Shown one piece after another: positions 1 through 7,330 of a stretch of 12,522 bases of DNA. Made by a program: the position numbers and the translations under genes. This DNA is from JBEKSX01 sp049516635. Its GTDB lineage: Bacteria > Bacteroidota > Ignavibacteria > Tepidaquicellales > OLB5. Position 1 is the stretch's first letter. Each line of letters starts with the position of its first letter. The stretch covers positions 1-12,522 of the forward strand of contig JBEKSX010000087.1 of assembly GCA_049516635.1 (NCBI GenBank), in the 5' to 3' direction. The notes below the pieces were generated by a model. The model ran no database searches. It had not been told where the DNA came from and saw nothing but the letters and a program-made list of their open reading frames with translations.

Positions 1-393
1 CTGCCTGCATCTTTTACCCTTAATGTTCTTGCAAACAATCCGAATGACGGGACAGGAGGCACCAAACAAACATCAGCGGTATTAAAATCGTTATCGTGGA
101 GGTTGTTCCTAGATAATAAAGAAACAATTAATGGAAATATCCCTAATTCCATTGAGATCCCGGGTGTAGGGCAATCAACTACCATTCCTATTGTTATGTC
201 ACTTGACCTTGTGAAATTTTTTAAGGATCAGGGTTATGAGAGTGTGATTAATCTGGCTCTTGCGCTTGGAGGAGTATCGGGTTCAAGTGCACGGGTAACG
301 CTAAAAGCCACACCGACAGTTGATACTTTTCTTGGTCCGATAACGTATCCGGGCGAGATATCCATTATAGATAGAGAGTTCAGAAGCGAATGA
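1..393 (+). CDS. LEA14-like (WHy domain) protein, C-terminal part only
   Basis: The reading frame is open from base 1 to a TGA at 391-393, giving 130 visible residues, so the true start lies upstream of the window; a TTG at 103 is only an internal codon. The visible part has the layout of LEA type 2 / WHy beta-sandwich proteins: an alternating hydrophobic strand leading to an Asn-Asn-Pro-Asn turn (residues 11-14 of the visible part), then a Ser-Leu-Ser-Trp strand with a charged Leu-Asp-Asn-Lys turn, an Ile-Pro-Gly-x-Gly-Gln-Ser-Thr segment, and a C-terminal strand ending in Arg-Ser-Glu. Bacterial members are often small lipoproteins or periplasmic proteins; whether this one has a lipobox cannot be seen because the N-terminus is missing. 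Its molecular role is unknown. It converges on the ATPase gene. Family assignment is from fold pattern, so moderate confidence. Confidence 0.6.
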   Translation: MPASFTLNVLANNPNDGTGGTKQTSAVLKSLSWRLFLDNKETINGNIPNSIEIPGVGQSTTIPIVMSLDLVKFFKDQGYESVINLALALGGVSGSSARVTLKATPTVDTFLGPITYPGEISIIDREFRSE

Positions 394-419
394 TATAGGG
401 CATCGGTCGAATATTCTCG

Positions 420-461
420 ATCGGCAATCATTATAAAAAAAGTTTTATTCTTTCAGCCGAT
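420..461. terminator. Weak possible bidirectional terminator between convergent genes
   Basis: The 6-bp arms ATCGGC (420-425) and GCCGAT (456-461) can pair. A second AT-only stem, ATAAAA (433-438) with TTTTAT (443-448), sits inside, flanked by A and T runs. The right arm touches the stop codon of the reverse-strand ATPase gene (TAA on the minus strand at 461-463). The position between two gene ends fits a shared terminator, but the stem is interrupted by unpaired bases and GC-poor inside, so this is a weak call. Confidence 0.3.
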
Positions 462-2881
462 TAATATTTTTTGATTATCCTTTCCCTCAACAACTGTAAT
501 ATAAGCAGTAATCCTGAACTGATCAGGCTCACCAGTAGTACTATACCCCAATAGTCAGGTTTCAAGTAATATACCTCGTAAAATTCCTTCAGCAATCTGA
601 AAAGCGGATATTTAAATTGTGTAACAGCAAGCACAATGAAAAATCCCAGAATTATTATGGCAAACCATAAATAAGTATTGAAATTCTTTTCTCCTTTATG
701 CAGTGCGACCGCGAGATAATTTGATATGCTAATTATTATCATTATAGACATCATCACCATCTGAAGATCGGTGTGGCTGATTTCAAAATATTTTTTAGTA
801 AAGTACTCTCCGGTGTATGCAGCACATGCAATAATTAATGCAGATAGCAGTACGAACGAAATAAGGTCTTTCATAAAGTTAACCGATTTACTGACATTAG
901 CATTTTTAAATGCTATGATAAGTGCAGGCAAACCGACCGAAAAGATGTTTATTAAAGCTACTCTTCTCGGAGTCAAAGGAAATTGAAACATGAAGAAAAG
1001 TGACATCAGCGTGAGAAAAATGACAAGAAAATTTTTTGTTAAGAATAATTTTGCCACTGAGTTTACCGTATTGACAATTCTGTTTCCCTCATTGAAAATA
1101 TCGGGTAATAATGAAAATTTATTCTTTAATAGAACGATATCAGAGACTTCTTTTGTGATCGAGCTGCCTTCTTCCATTGCAATGCCCAGATTAGATTCTT
1201 TTATAGCGGGTAGATCGTTCACTCCGTCACCTATCATAGCAGTATAAATTTTTTCTTTCTTAAGTGCTCTTATGATCTTTAATTTGTGTTCAGGTTTCAG
1301 ACGTGCAAAGATGGATTTCTCTTTGATGATTTTAGGTAAATTTTCATCATTAATCGAGTCTATATCATTACCGGATATCATTTCACTATCGCTGATCTGC
1401 CATCCTATTTCCCGGGCAACTGCCTGAATTGCCGGTGCAGAATCACCCGATAAAATTTTTACCTGAATCTCATTTTTGCGGAATAACTCAATAGCTTCGA
1501 AAACATCTTTTCTTATCAAATCTGTAATTGATACGATACAAAAAGGTTCAATTTTTAATTTATTAATGCTTCCTTTTATTAAGTTAAGCGGTATATCCGA
1601 TGCAACCTTACCAAACAGGAGATTCCTGTACACGTCCAGCTTCTTCTCAGAGAATATGTTTTGAACTTCTGATTGTTTATTCGGCTCTATTTTATCGATC
1701 AGGATATCGAATCCGCCGAGTACGAGTATCATCTCCTTTTTTCCATTCTCAATTTTAATTATGCTCATCTTATTTTCGGAACTGAAAGGAATTTCATCGA
1801 GCAGCTTCACATCTGGTAGTGATTCAAATTGTTCCAGAGTCCTCAAAGTTGCGTTCTTATCGGATGAGTATTTCGCATATGTTCCGAGCAGATTCTCGAT
1901 TTCTTCCTTTGCAGAGTTATTTAAGGGGGTCACGGAATAAACGGACAATTTATTCTGTGTCAGTGTTCCCGTCTTATCGGTGCATACCACTTTAACATTG
2001 GAGAACGATTCGATAGCATTCAACCTCTGTATTATTGCGCCGATCCTGCTTATCCTGTATACCCCGATAGCAAACGTAACGGATGACATTAATACCAGAC
2101 CCTGAGGTACAAGCGATAGCATGATGGTAGATATCTTTCTCACCGATTCAACATACCCGAAGCTGATATCTCGAAATATAATTTCTAACACTACAAGAAC
2201 TACAGCGGAAGCAAATAATGATTTTACCATCAGGTTGATCTTTACTTGCAGGGGGGTGAGATTCATTCTGAATTTTTTCGCAAGTCGAATGATCCCGGAT
2301 GCATAGCTTTCATCACCGACCTTCCGTGCAATGTAATATCCGTTCCCCGATACACAGAAGCTACCGGATAATATCTTATCACCATCTTTTTTCTCGATTG
2401 GAATTGATTCTCCGGTAAGTAAGCTTTCGTCTATTTCGAGGCGGTTGGCTTGATAGATCTCGCCGTCGACTCCCGCCTGGTCACCTCTCTCTATAAAGAT
2501 CACATCGTCCTGTACGATTTCGCTTTGTTCAATAGAAATAAGAGTTCCGTCTCTTACAACTTTTACGACTTTTTTCAGAAGGAGATTGACCTTGTCCAGT
2601 GCAATCTTAGCTCTTATTTCCTGAAAAACTGCAAGAAGAGTATTGATCAGAGCCACGCTCATTGATCCGATCGAATCGAGCAAAAGCCGCTTATCGTTTG
2701 TTCTCAGGTAAAATATAAAAAGATATATTATAATCAGCAGAATTATGAGATTAAAAACGGAAAAGAAATTATCTAGCAGGATCCTGCTGACTTTTTTACT
2801 GGTGGTTTTTGAAGATTTATTCTGCAGACCTTTTGCAATTTTATCTTTTATGTCCTGTGATGATAATCCTGCCAGTTCCAA
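461..2881 (-). CDS. P-type cation-transporting ATPase (CtpE-like, HAD superfamily)
   Basis: An 806-residue integral membrane ion pump that should couple ATP hydrolysis through an aspartyl-phosphate to cation movement across the inner membrane. Visible in order: M1-M2 (about 36-88), the actuator domain with TGES (156-159), M3-M4 (about 218-275), the phosphorylation motif DKTGTLT with Asp302, a nucleotide-binding domain, LSGD (477-480), KPEHK (529-533), the hinge GDGVND (551-556), and about six more membrane segments (about 607-797). Length and the M4-to-phosphorylation-site spacing match CtpE-like pumps, which are implicated in Ca2+ handling in mycobacteria. Oddities: M4 reads Val-Pro-Gln-Gly-Leu (258-262) rather than PEGL; M6 reads Asn-Ile-Phe-Ser-Val-Gly (645-650), lacking the usual Asp; the KGAPE-like N-domain motif reads Leu-Gly-Gly-Phe-Asp (388-392). 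The start is a TTG at 2881-2879; an in-frame stop lies 15 bases further upstream with no ATG between, and the first internal Met (74) falls after M1. No Shine-Dalgarno is evident. The ion is not determined. Confidence 0.93.
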   Translation of the reverse strand: MELAGLSSQDIKDKIAKGLQNKSSKTTSKKVSRILLDNFFSVFNLIILLIIIYLFIFYLRTNDKRLLLDSIGSMSVALINTLLAVFQEIRAKIALDKVNLLLKKVVKVVRDGTLISIEQSEIVQDDVIFIERGDQAGVDGEIYQANRLEIDESLLTGESIPIEKKDGDKILSGSFCVSGNGYYIARKVGDESYASGIIRLAKKFRMNLTPLQVKINLMVKSLFASAVVLVVLEIIFRDISFGYVESVRKISTIMLSLVPQGLVLMSSVTFAIGVYRISRIGAIIQRLNAIESFSNVKVVCTDKTGTLTQNKLSVYSVTPLNNSAKEEIENLLGTYAKYSSDKNATLRTLEQFESLPDVKLLDEIPFSSENKMSIIKIENGKKEMILVLGGFDILIDKIEPNKQSEVQNIFSEKKLDVYRNLLFGKVASDIPLNLIKGSINKLKIEPFCIVSITDLIRKDVFEAIELFRKNEIQVKILSGDSAPAIQAVAREIGWQISDSEMISGNDIDSINDENLPKIIKEKSIFARLKPEHKLKIIRALKKEKIYTAMIGDGVNDLPAIKESNLGIAMEEGSSITKEVSDIVLLKNKFSLLPDIFNEGNRIVNTVNSVAKLFLTKNFLVIFLTLMSLFFMFQFPLTPRRVALINIFSVGLPALIIAFKNANVSKSVNFMKDLISFVLLSALIIACAAYTGEYFTKKYFEISHTDLQMVMMSIMIIISISNYLAVALHKGEKNFNTYLWFAIIILGFFIVLAVTQFKYPLFRLLKEFYEVYYLKPDYWGIVLLVSLISSGLLLILQLLRERIIKKY

Positions 2882-3047
2882 AATAGCTTTTAATAATTAA
2901 TTATATATTAACATACAATTTATAAAAAGATTATTAGAATAGAAATAAACTGTTCCAGCAATATATTTTCATAAACATCTTGTAAATAAGCATAACTCCA
3001 TTTAATTTAGTAATTTGTAACCTGTTAACTAATTATTATAATTTACT
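2882..3047. promoter_or_regulatory. Divergent intergenic region between ATPase and DUF4337 genes
   Basis: This 166-bp, very AT-rich spacer must hold the promoters for two genes that point away from each other. It contains a perfect 12-bp AT palindrome (2893-2904), beginning 12 bases upstream of the ATPase start codon and overlapping a reverse-strand TATAAT (2900-2905). It also holds a small dyad, TAAC-CT-GTTA (3018-3027), between the -35 and -10 elements proposed for the plus-strand gene. In DNA this AT-rich such palindromes arise easily, so only the presence of divergent promoters is well supported. Confidence 0.5.
3015..3042 (+). promoter_or_regulatory. Candidate promoter for the DUF4337 gene
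   Basis: TTGTAA (3015-3020) and a perfect TATAAT (3037-3042) are separated by 16 bp, close to the general sigma-70 layout. The -10 ends only 5 bases before the ATG at 3048, so transcription would begin at or just after the start codon. Either the message is leaderless or translation starts at the in-frame ATG at 3069. Bacteroidota often use a different promoter consensus, so the match could be accidental. Confidence 0.4.
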
Positions 3048-3590
3048 ATGGTAGAAGAAATACACGAAATGCATGAACATGCTCATGCTGCCCAGCATGA
3101 TCAGAGTCTGATCCCTGTTACAATTACCATGTCTATACTCGCTGTGATGGTAGCAGTGACTTCGCTTTTCGGGCACCGTGCTCACACAGAGGAGCTGCTG
3201 GATCAAAACAAAGCCACCGATAACTGGGCTTATTACCAGGCAAAAAATATCAGAAAACACTCTAATGAACAGTTTATAGATTTCTTGTCGGTTGCGGGTC
3301 TTAATGACCGGGAGCTTGGTGAAAATCTTAAAGAGAGATACAAAAAAGAAGCAGAGCGGTATGCTGATGAGCAAAAAGAAATAGAATCAGAAGCAAGGAA
3401 TCTGGAGAAAGAAACATTGACTGATAGACAAAGAGCAGACCGTTTCGATCTTGGTGAAATATTGCTTGAAGCAGCTCTCGTTATTACATCGATTACACTG
3501 CTCACAAAATTGCGAGGTTTCTGGTATACGGGCACAGTACTAGGTGCTGCAGGGATTGTTATAGCCGCTTCAGGTTTTTTTATCCGTTAA
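3048..3590 (+). CDS. DUF4337 domain-containing membrane protein
   Basis: A 180-residue protein with the DUF4337 layout. It has a His/Glu-rich cytoplasmic-looking head (His at 6, 9, 11, 13, 17), a first membrane helix (about 21-42), and the family-typical stretch Asn-Trp-Ala-Tyr-Tyr-Gln-Ala-Lys followed by basic residues (about 59-70). A long charged, probably coiled-coil segment follows (about 88-130), then two C-terminal membrane helices (about 136-154 and 158-179). The length matches the family. The function of DUF4337 proteins is not known to me, and nothing in the sequence suggests an enzyme active site. The ATG at 3048 has no Shine-Dalgarno; an in-frame ATG at 3069 (Met8) is an alternative that would drop only the first histidine. 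It is divergent from the P-type ATPase, so a shared control region is possible but unproven. Confidence 0.75.
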   Translation: MVEEIHEMHEHAHAAQHDQSLIPVTITMSILAVMVAVTSLFGHRAHTEELLDQNKATDNWAYYQAKNIRKHSNEQFIDFLSVAGLNDRELGENLKERYKKEAERYADEQKEIESEARNLEKETLTDRQRADRFDLGEILLEAALVITSITLLTKLRGFWYTGTVLGAAGIVIAASGFFIR

Positions 3591-3691
3591 TGAAATTCAG
3601 GAACGCATTTTGGAAATTGATACGTTCTACATTGCTTGTATTTTTACAATTAACTAATTTTGTTTTTTTAAATTTATAAAAAATTTAGAGC

Positions 3692-4753
3692 ATGGATAGA
3701 ATTGAGAAACTGACCCGGATGCTGGATAGTCAATCGCTTGATGCTTTTTACATAACCCATCTTCCAAATATCAGGTATTTAACCAAATTTTCGGGATCGT
3801 CCGGACTGGTAATTCTGACAAGAACCAATAAATACTTCATTACGGACTTCAGGTATAAGGAACAGTCAGCGATGGAAGTAAAAGGCTTTGATATTATTAT
3901 AAACTATGATAACAAAGAAGAGGTAAAAGCTATCTTTAAGAAAGACAATCTTAGATCAGTGGGATTTGAAGCAAGCCATTTGTCCTATAGTGCTCTGGAA
4001 AACAACAAAAAGAATTTTGACGGAGTAAAGTTTGTTCCCCTCACAGATGAAATAGAAAAGCTTACAGTACAAAAAACACCTGAAGAGATAGAGTCTGTAA
4101 GAAAAGCAATAGAAATAACCGATCTTGCATTTTCAAAAGTACTGGAAATAATTAAACCTGGTGTTAAAGAGCTTGATATCTCAGCAGAGATAACTTATAT
4201 GCACAAAAAATTCGGCGCCCTAAAGGATTCATTCGAACCGATAATAGCAAGCGGTTGGAGAGGGGCTTTGCCGCATGGGATCGCTTCTGATAAAATTATT
4301 AAAGAAGGCGAGATGGTTACCCTGGATATTGGATGTCAATATAATGGTTTCAGTTCGGATATGACAAGGACCGTTTCGGTTGGAAAGCCTTCTGACGAAA
4401 TGAAGAAAATTTATGACATTGTGTTTGATTCTCAGCAGATGGGAATTGAAAAAGCAAAAGCAGGGATCACGTCCAAACAGTTGGACTCAGTTTCCAGAAA
4501 CTATATCAACAGCAAGGGTTATTCGGAAAACTTCGGTCATGGATTAGGTCACGGGCTCGGGATAGAAGTTCATGAAATGCCCGGCTTAAACCAGCGTACT
4601 GAAGTTCCGCTTCTTGAGAACTCAATTGTGACCATAGAGCCGGGTATTTACATTGACAATATTGGAGGCGTCAGGATAGAAGATGATGTTCTACTTAATG
4701 ATAAAGGTTGTGAGGTCTTGAACAAATCACCAAAGGATTTAATTATACTTTAG
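3692..4753 (+). CDS. Xaa-Pro peptidase, M24B family (PepQ/PepP-like)
   Basis: A 353-residue cytosolic metallopeptidase expected to cleave peptide bonds next to proline (Xaa-Pro dipeptides, or N-terminal residues before Pro). The N-terminal creatinase-like domain (about 1-125) is followed by the pita-bread catalytic domain. The five dinuclear-metal ligands are all visible: Asp212, Asp223, His287, Glu316 and Glu330. The supporting histidines are also present: His195 in the Pro-His-Gly motif, His283, and His294 in the Val-His-Glu motif. Length fits the short PepQ-like branch of M24B. All key residues are intact, so it should be active. Aminopeptidase P and prolidase specificity cannot be told apart from sequence alone. 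Start is ATG at 3692 with a weak upstream purine stretch. The next gene begins 5 bp after the stop, implying co-transcription with a glycosyltransferase without an obvious functional link. Confidence 0.93.
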   Translation: MDRIEKLTRMLDSQSLDAFYITHLPNIRYLTKFSGSSGLVILTRTNKYFITDFRYKEQSAMEVKGFDIIINYDNKEEVKAIFKKDNLRSVGFEASHLSYSALENNKKNFDGVKFVPLTDEIEKLTVQKTPEEIESVRKAIEITDLAFSKVLEIIKPGVKELDISAEITYMHKKFGALKDSFEPIIASGWRGALPHGIASDKIIKEGEMVTLDIGCQYNGFSSDMTRTVSVGKPSDEMKKIYDIVFDSQQMGIEKAKAGITSKQLDSVSRNYINSKGYSENFGHGLGHGLGIEVHEMPGLNQRTEVPLLENSIVTIEPGIYIDNIGGVRIEDDVLLNDKGCEVLNKSPKDLIIL

Positions 4754-4758
4754 ATTTT

Positions 4759-6066
4759 TTGAAAAAAGTATTAATTATTTCATATTATTCCCCTCCTATG
4801 GGTATGGGGAATGTAGTGAGGGTCGTAAAATTTGCAAAGTATTTTCCTGCATACGGATGGGAACCTTATTTCCTTACTTCCACACCTAAAAATTATTATA
4901 CGAGAGACGAATACCTGCTGAATGAGATGAATCAAGATCCCATTAAAATTTTAAGAACACCGATCCGTCAAAGAATTAATCTTCTTAATACCCATAAGCT
5001 CAAACGATTGCCAAATGAAAGGACTAGAACATTTTTTGCATACTTTCCTCAGCTTTACAGGATCCCTGACAGATATAAATCATGGAGAAAAAAAGCAATT
5101 AGGTTAGCTTCGGCAATTATCGAGAGAGAAAAAGTAGAAATGATATTTTCGTCAGCACCGCCCTTTTCAGACTTTTTAGTTGGGGCTGAATTGAAAAAGA
5201 AGTATGGGATCCCCCTTGTTATAGATTACAGGGACTCGTGGCTGGAGTCTTCATTAAATTTCTATCCTACTCGTCTGCATAAGTTCGTGAATGCGAGGAT
5301 GGAACTTGAAATATTGAGAATTGCTGACGTGGTTTTAACTGTGAACCGCAGAATCAAGGAATTACTTATAGAATGTTATCCGAATATCACACACAATGAT
5401 ATCAACATCATACCTTTCGGGTATGACCAGGAAGACTTTGATGAAGCCGTATCTCAGCTTCCGAGAACGAATAAGATGAGGATCACACATGCGGGCAGCT
5501 TTTTTGACCTGGCAAGTCCCCGTTATTTTCTTCTGAGCCTGCCTATTGTATTCAGTAGAAGACCCGAGCTGAGGAAAAGAATAGAAGCATGCTTCCTTGG
5601 CTTGCTCTCAAAAGAAAATCTGGCTTTGATCAAAAAAAATAATCTTAATGATGTGGTTTATGATCCCGGTTACGTAAATCATAAGGAGTGCATAAAGTAT
5701 CTTATGGCTTCAGATGTGCTGTGGTTCATGATTGGAAAAGGAAAAGGATGCGAGACCGTAACACCTCAAAGATTATCGGAATATTTTGGTGCAAGAAAGC
5801 CCATTATTGCCTGTGTCCCTGATGGTGCTTCCAAAGGTATGCTAAGATACTATGAGGCTGTTAAAATTTGCGAACCCGATAAAACGGAACAAATAGCAGA
5901 TTCCATTATTGAATATTATGACCTTTTCGAGAAGAACGCACTTCCAAAACCTAATGAAGAACTTATCGTTAAGCACGAAGTAAAGAATTTAACTCACCAG
6001 CTTGCAAGATACTTTGAATTTTTAATAGATATTGCTCCCGCGATCAAATTTCAAAAAGAAAAATAG
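4759..6066 (+). CDS. Glycosyltransferase, GT4-like (GT-B fold)
   Basis: A 435-residue predicted glycosyltransferase, probably acting at the inner face of the cytoplasmic membrane on a lipid-linked or surface glycan. The N-terminus carries the typical GT-B opening, a hydrophobic strand Val-Leu-Ile-Ile-Ser-Tyr-Tyr followed by Ser-Pro-Pro and a Gly-Met-Gly loop (4-17). Further landmarks are Asp-Tyr-Arg-Asp-Ser-Trp (156-161), Ile-Pro-Phe-Gly-Tyr-Asp (218-223) before the second Rossmann domain, and the sugar-nucleotide-binding segment Pro-Gln-Arg-Leu-Ser-Glu-Tyr-Phe-Gly-Ala-Arg-Lys-Pro (336-348), equivalent to the usual K-x-x-E-Y-x-A-x-G-K-P. The start is a TTG at 4759; it gives a perfect family N-terminus, while the first ATG (residue 14) would remove the first beta strand. 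It sits 5 bp after the peptidase gene. Donor and acceptor cannot be predicted. Confidence 0.88.
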   Translation: MKKVLIISYYSPPMGMGNVVRVVKFAKYFPAYGWEPYFLTSTPKNYYTRDEYLLNEMNQDPIKILRTPIRQRINLLNTHKLKRLPNERTRTFFAYFPQLYRIPDRYKSWRKKAIRLASAIIEREKVEMIFSSAPPFSDFLVGAELKKKYGIPLVIDYRDSWLESSLNFYPTRLHKFVNARMELEILRIADVVLTVNRRIKELLIECYPNITHNDINIIPFGYDQEDFDEAVSQLPRTNKMRITHAGSFFDLASPRYFLLSLPIVFSRRPELRKRIEACFLGLLSKENLALIKKNNLNDVVYDPGYVNHKECIKYLMASDVLWFMIGKGKGCETVTPQRLSEYFGARKPIIACVPDGASKGMLRYYEAVKICEPDKTEQIADSIIEYYDLFEKNALPKPNEELIVKHEVKNLTHQLARYFEFLIDIAPAIKFQKEK

Positions 6067-6247
6067 CTCCCCAAAATAATTGACTGCTATATTTATTCAA
6101 CCAATCATTTTGACTGTTTCAGAAAGTTTAATCAATTGAATGTACGTACGAATTTAGCTAATTTACTGTTTTGAATGAATTTTTGATGAATAAACTTATC
6201 CGGATGGTTATAATCACTGAAGATAATCATTTATTCGATATCTGCTG
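6067..6247 (+). promoter_or_regulatory. Spacer upstream of the glycosyltransferase-purD-meaB run
   Basis: A 181-bp AT-rich gap before the tightly packed run that starts at 6248, and so the likely home of its promoter. A perfect TATAAT lies at 6209-6214, 33 bases before the ATG. The best -35-like match, TTGATG (6183-6188), is 20 bp away, which is too far for a strong promoter. Two perfect 8-bp palindromes (TCAATTGA 6132-6139; GTACGTAC 6142-6149) and a 7-bp direct repeat TTGACTG (6080-6086, 6110-6116; 30 bp apart) are also present. No terminator hairpin follows the upstream gene, so read-through is possible. Confidence 0.35.
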
Positions 6248-7330
6248 ATGAAAATTTTATATATATCCCCTGAACATATAAGCGGAACGCTGCCTTTATT
6301 TTGCAGAGGTCATAAACAAAGGGGAAATTATGCTAGATATGTTACGTTGTTTCCGACGAGATTCGGATTCCCGGAGGATCTGACCCTGCAATTGCCATTG
6401 CATCCGGATAAAGGGTGGATAATAAAAAGCAGGCACTTATTACAAGAGTTTAGGGATGTGAGACCTGATCATCAACCGGAAGGAAATCCTCCTTTTTGGT
6501 TCCCCGGAGGTTCAACAGAGAAGATGTTTTTTAAATTTCGTGATAGGTTGATTAAAAAGAAAGTATACGCTTTTATCGATGAATACGGAATCAGAGATTA
6601 TGATATATTTCACCTTGAACAGGGGATGGAATTTTTTCGTGATTCGAGGGTAATGAAGGAACTCAAGTCAGAGGGTAAAAAGATAGTATGTTTTTACCAT
6701 GGCACTGATGTGAGGAACAGGGGGGTATTGAAAGAGATACACGATATATCTGACCTGAACCTTACGAGTGAATTGGATCTTCTTGAAAAATACCCTGGCA
6801 TTAGGTACCTTTTTTTACCAATAGATACTGATGAGATTATTCCTGTGACTCATAGCAACAAAAAGATCAAGATAGCTCACGCCACAAGAAGCCGGAAGAA
6901 CAAAGGCACGGATCATATTTTATCGGTAGTTAACAAATTAGAAAAGCAGTATCCTGTAGAGATGGTCTTAATAGAAGATCAACCTCATGAAATATGTATG
7001 GAGATCAAATCGAAATGTGACATATATATAGACCAGATCGCAGATAAAGGCGGATGGGGTTATGGAATGAGTTCCGTCGAAAGTCTTTCACAGGGGCTCG
7101 TTGTGTGTACTTATCTGAACCAAAAATATCTGGACTTTATTCCCGATCATCCATTTGTGAACGTTAACTATGAAAATCTTGGAACTGAACTTATCAAGCT
7201 TATAGAAAACTGTGACATTCGAAAAAATTATGCAGCAAAAGGCAGAGAGTGGGTTGTAAAAACACATGGTCTGGATTCAGTTATGAATGTTCTTTATAAA
7301 TATTATAAAGAGGCGGGTATAACTGCATGA
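6248..7330 (+). CDS. Glycosyltransferase, GT-B fold (GT1/GT4-type), divergent
   Basis: A 360-residue predicted glycosyltransferase. It opens with a Rossmann strand (Met-Lys-Ile-Leu-Tyr-Ile-Ser-Pro-Glu-His, 1-10). The first domain includes His-Gly-Thr-Asp-Val-Arg (151-156). The second domain begins with a strand-loop, Ile-Ala-His-Ala-Thr-Arg-Ser-Arg-Lys-Asn-Lys-Gly-Thr (209-221), a common place for donor-phosphate contacts. It ends with a Gly-Trp-Gly-Tyr-Gly-Met-Ser-Ser-Val-Glu-Ser-Leu segment (269-280), which resembles the acidic E-x7-E region of GT4 enzymes although only one glutamate is clear. Cys-Asp-Ile-Tyr-Ile-Asp-Gln (257-263) just before it is typical of this fold. The middle (60-90) has an aromatic/proline-rich insert I cannot match. 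The ATG at 6248 overlaps the stop of a possible 20-codon upstream frame by one base. Its own stop overlaps the next start (ATGA, 7327-7330). Donor and acceptor unknown. Confidence 0.75.
   Translation: MKILYISPEHISGTLPLFCRGHKQRGNYARYVTLFPTRFGFPEDLTLQLPLHPDKGWIIKSRHLLQEFRDVRPDHQPEGNPPFWFPGGSTEKMFFKFRDRLIKKKVYAFIDEYGIRDYDIFHLEQGMEFFRDSRVMKELKSEGKKIVCFYHGTDVRNRGVLKEIHDISDLNLTSELDLLEKYPGIRYLFLPIDTDEIIPVTHSNKKIKIAHATRSRKNKGTDHILSVVNKLEKQYPVEMVLIEDQPHEICMEIKSKCDIYIDQIADKGGWGYGMSSVESLSQGLVVCTYLNQKYLDFIPDHPFVNVNYENLGTELIKLIENCDIRKNYAAKGREWVVKTHGLDSVMNVLYKYYKEAGITA

Noticed and set aside
103..393. Separate small gene starting at TTG 103
   Set aside because: The same frame is open without a stop back to base 1 and the upstream residues continue the WHy-domain strand pattern, so this is an internal codon of a longer gene.
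2893..2904. 12-bp AT-only palindrome before the ATPase start as a repressor site
   Set aside because: Composed only of A and T in a run of AT repeats, where such palindromes are expected by chance; kept only as a note in the spacer entry.
3036..3535. Two long reverse-strand frames (3036-3374 and 3233-3535) opposite the DUF4337 gene
   Set aside because: They are antisense to a gene with clear family features, and their translations are rich in Ser/Cys/Phe with no recognisable domain; they look like shadows.
6132..6149. Two 8-bp palindromes (TCAATTGA and GTACGTAC) as operators
   Set aside because: Short, unrelated in sequence and in AT-rich spacer DNA; no repeat elsewhere near a promoter supports a regulator site.
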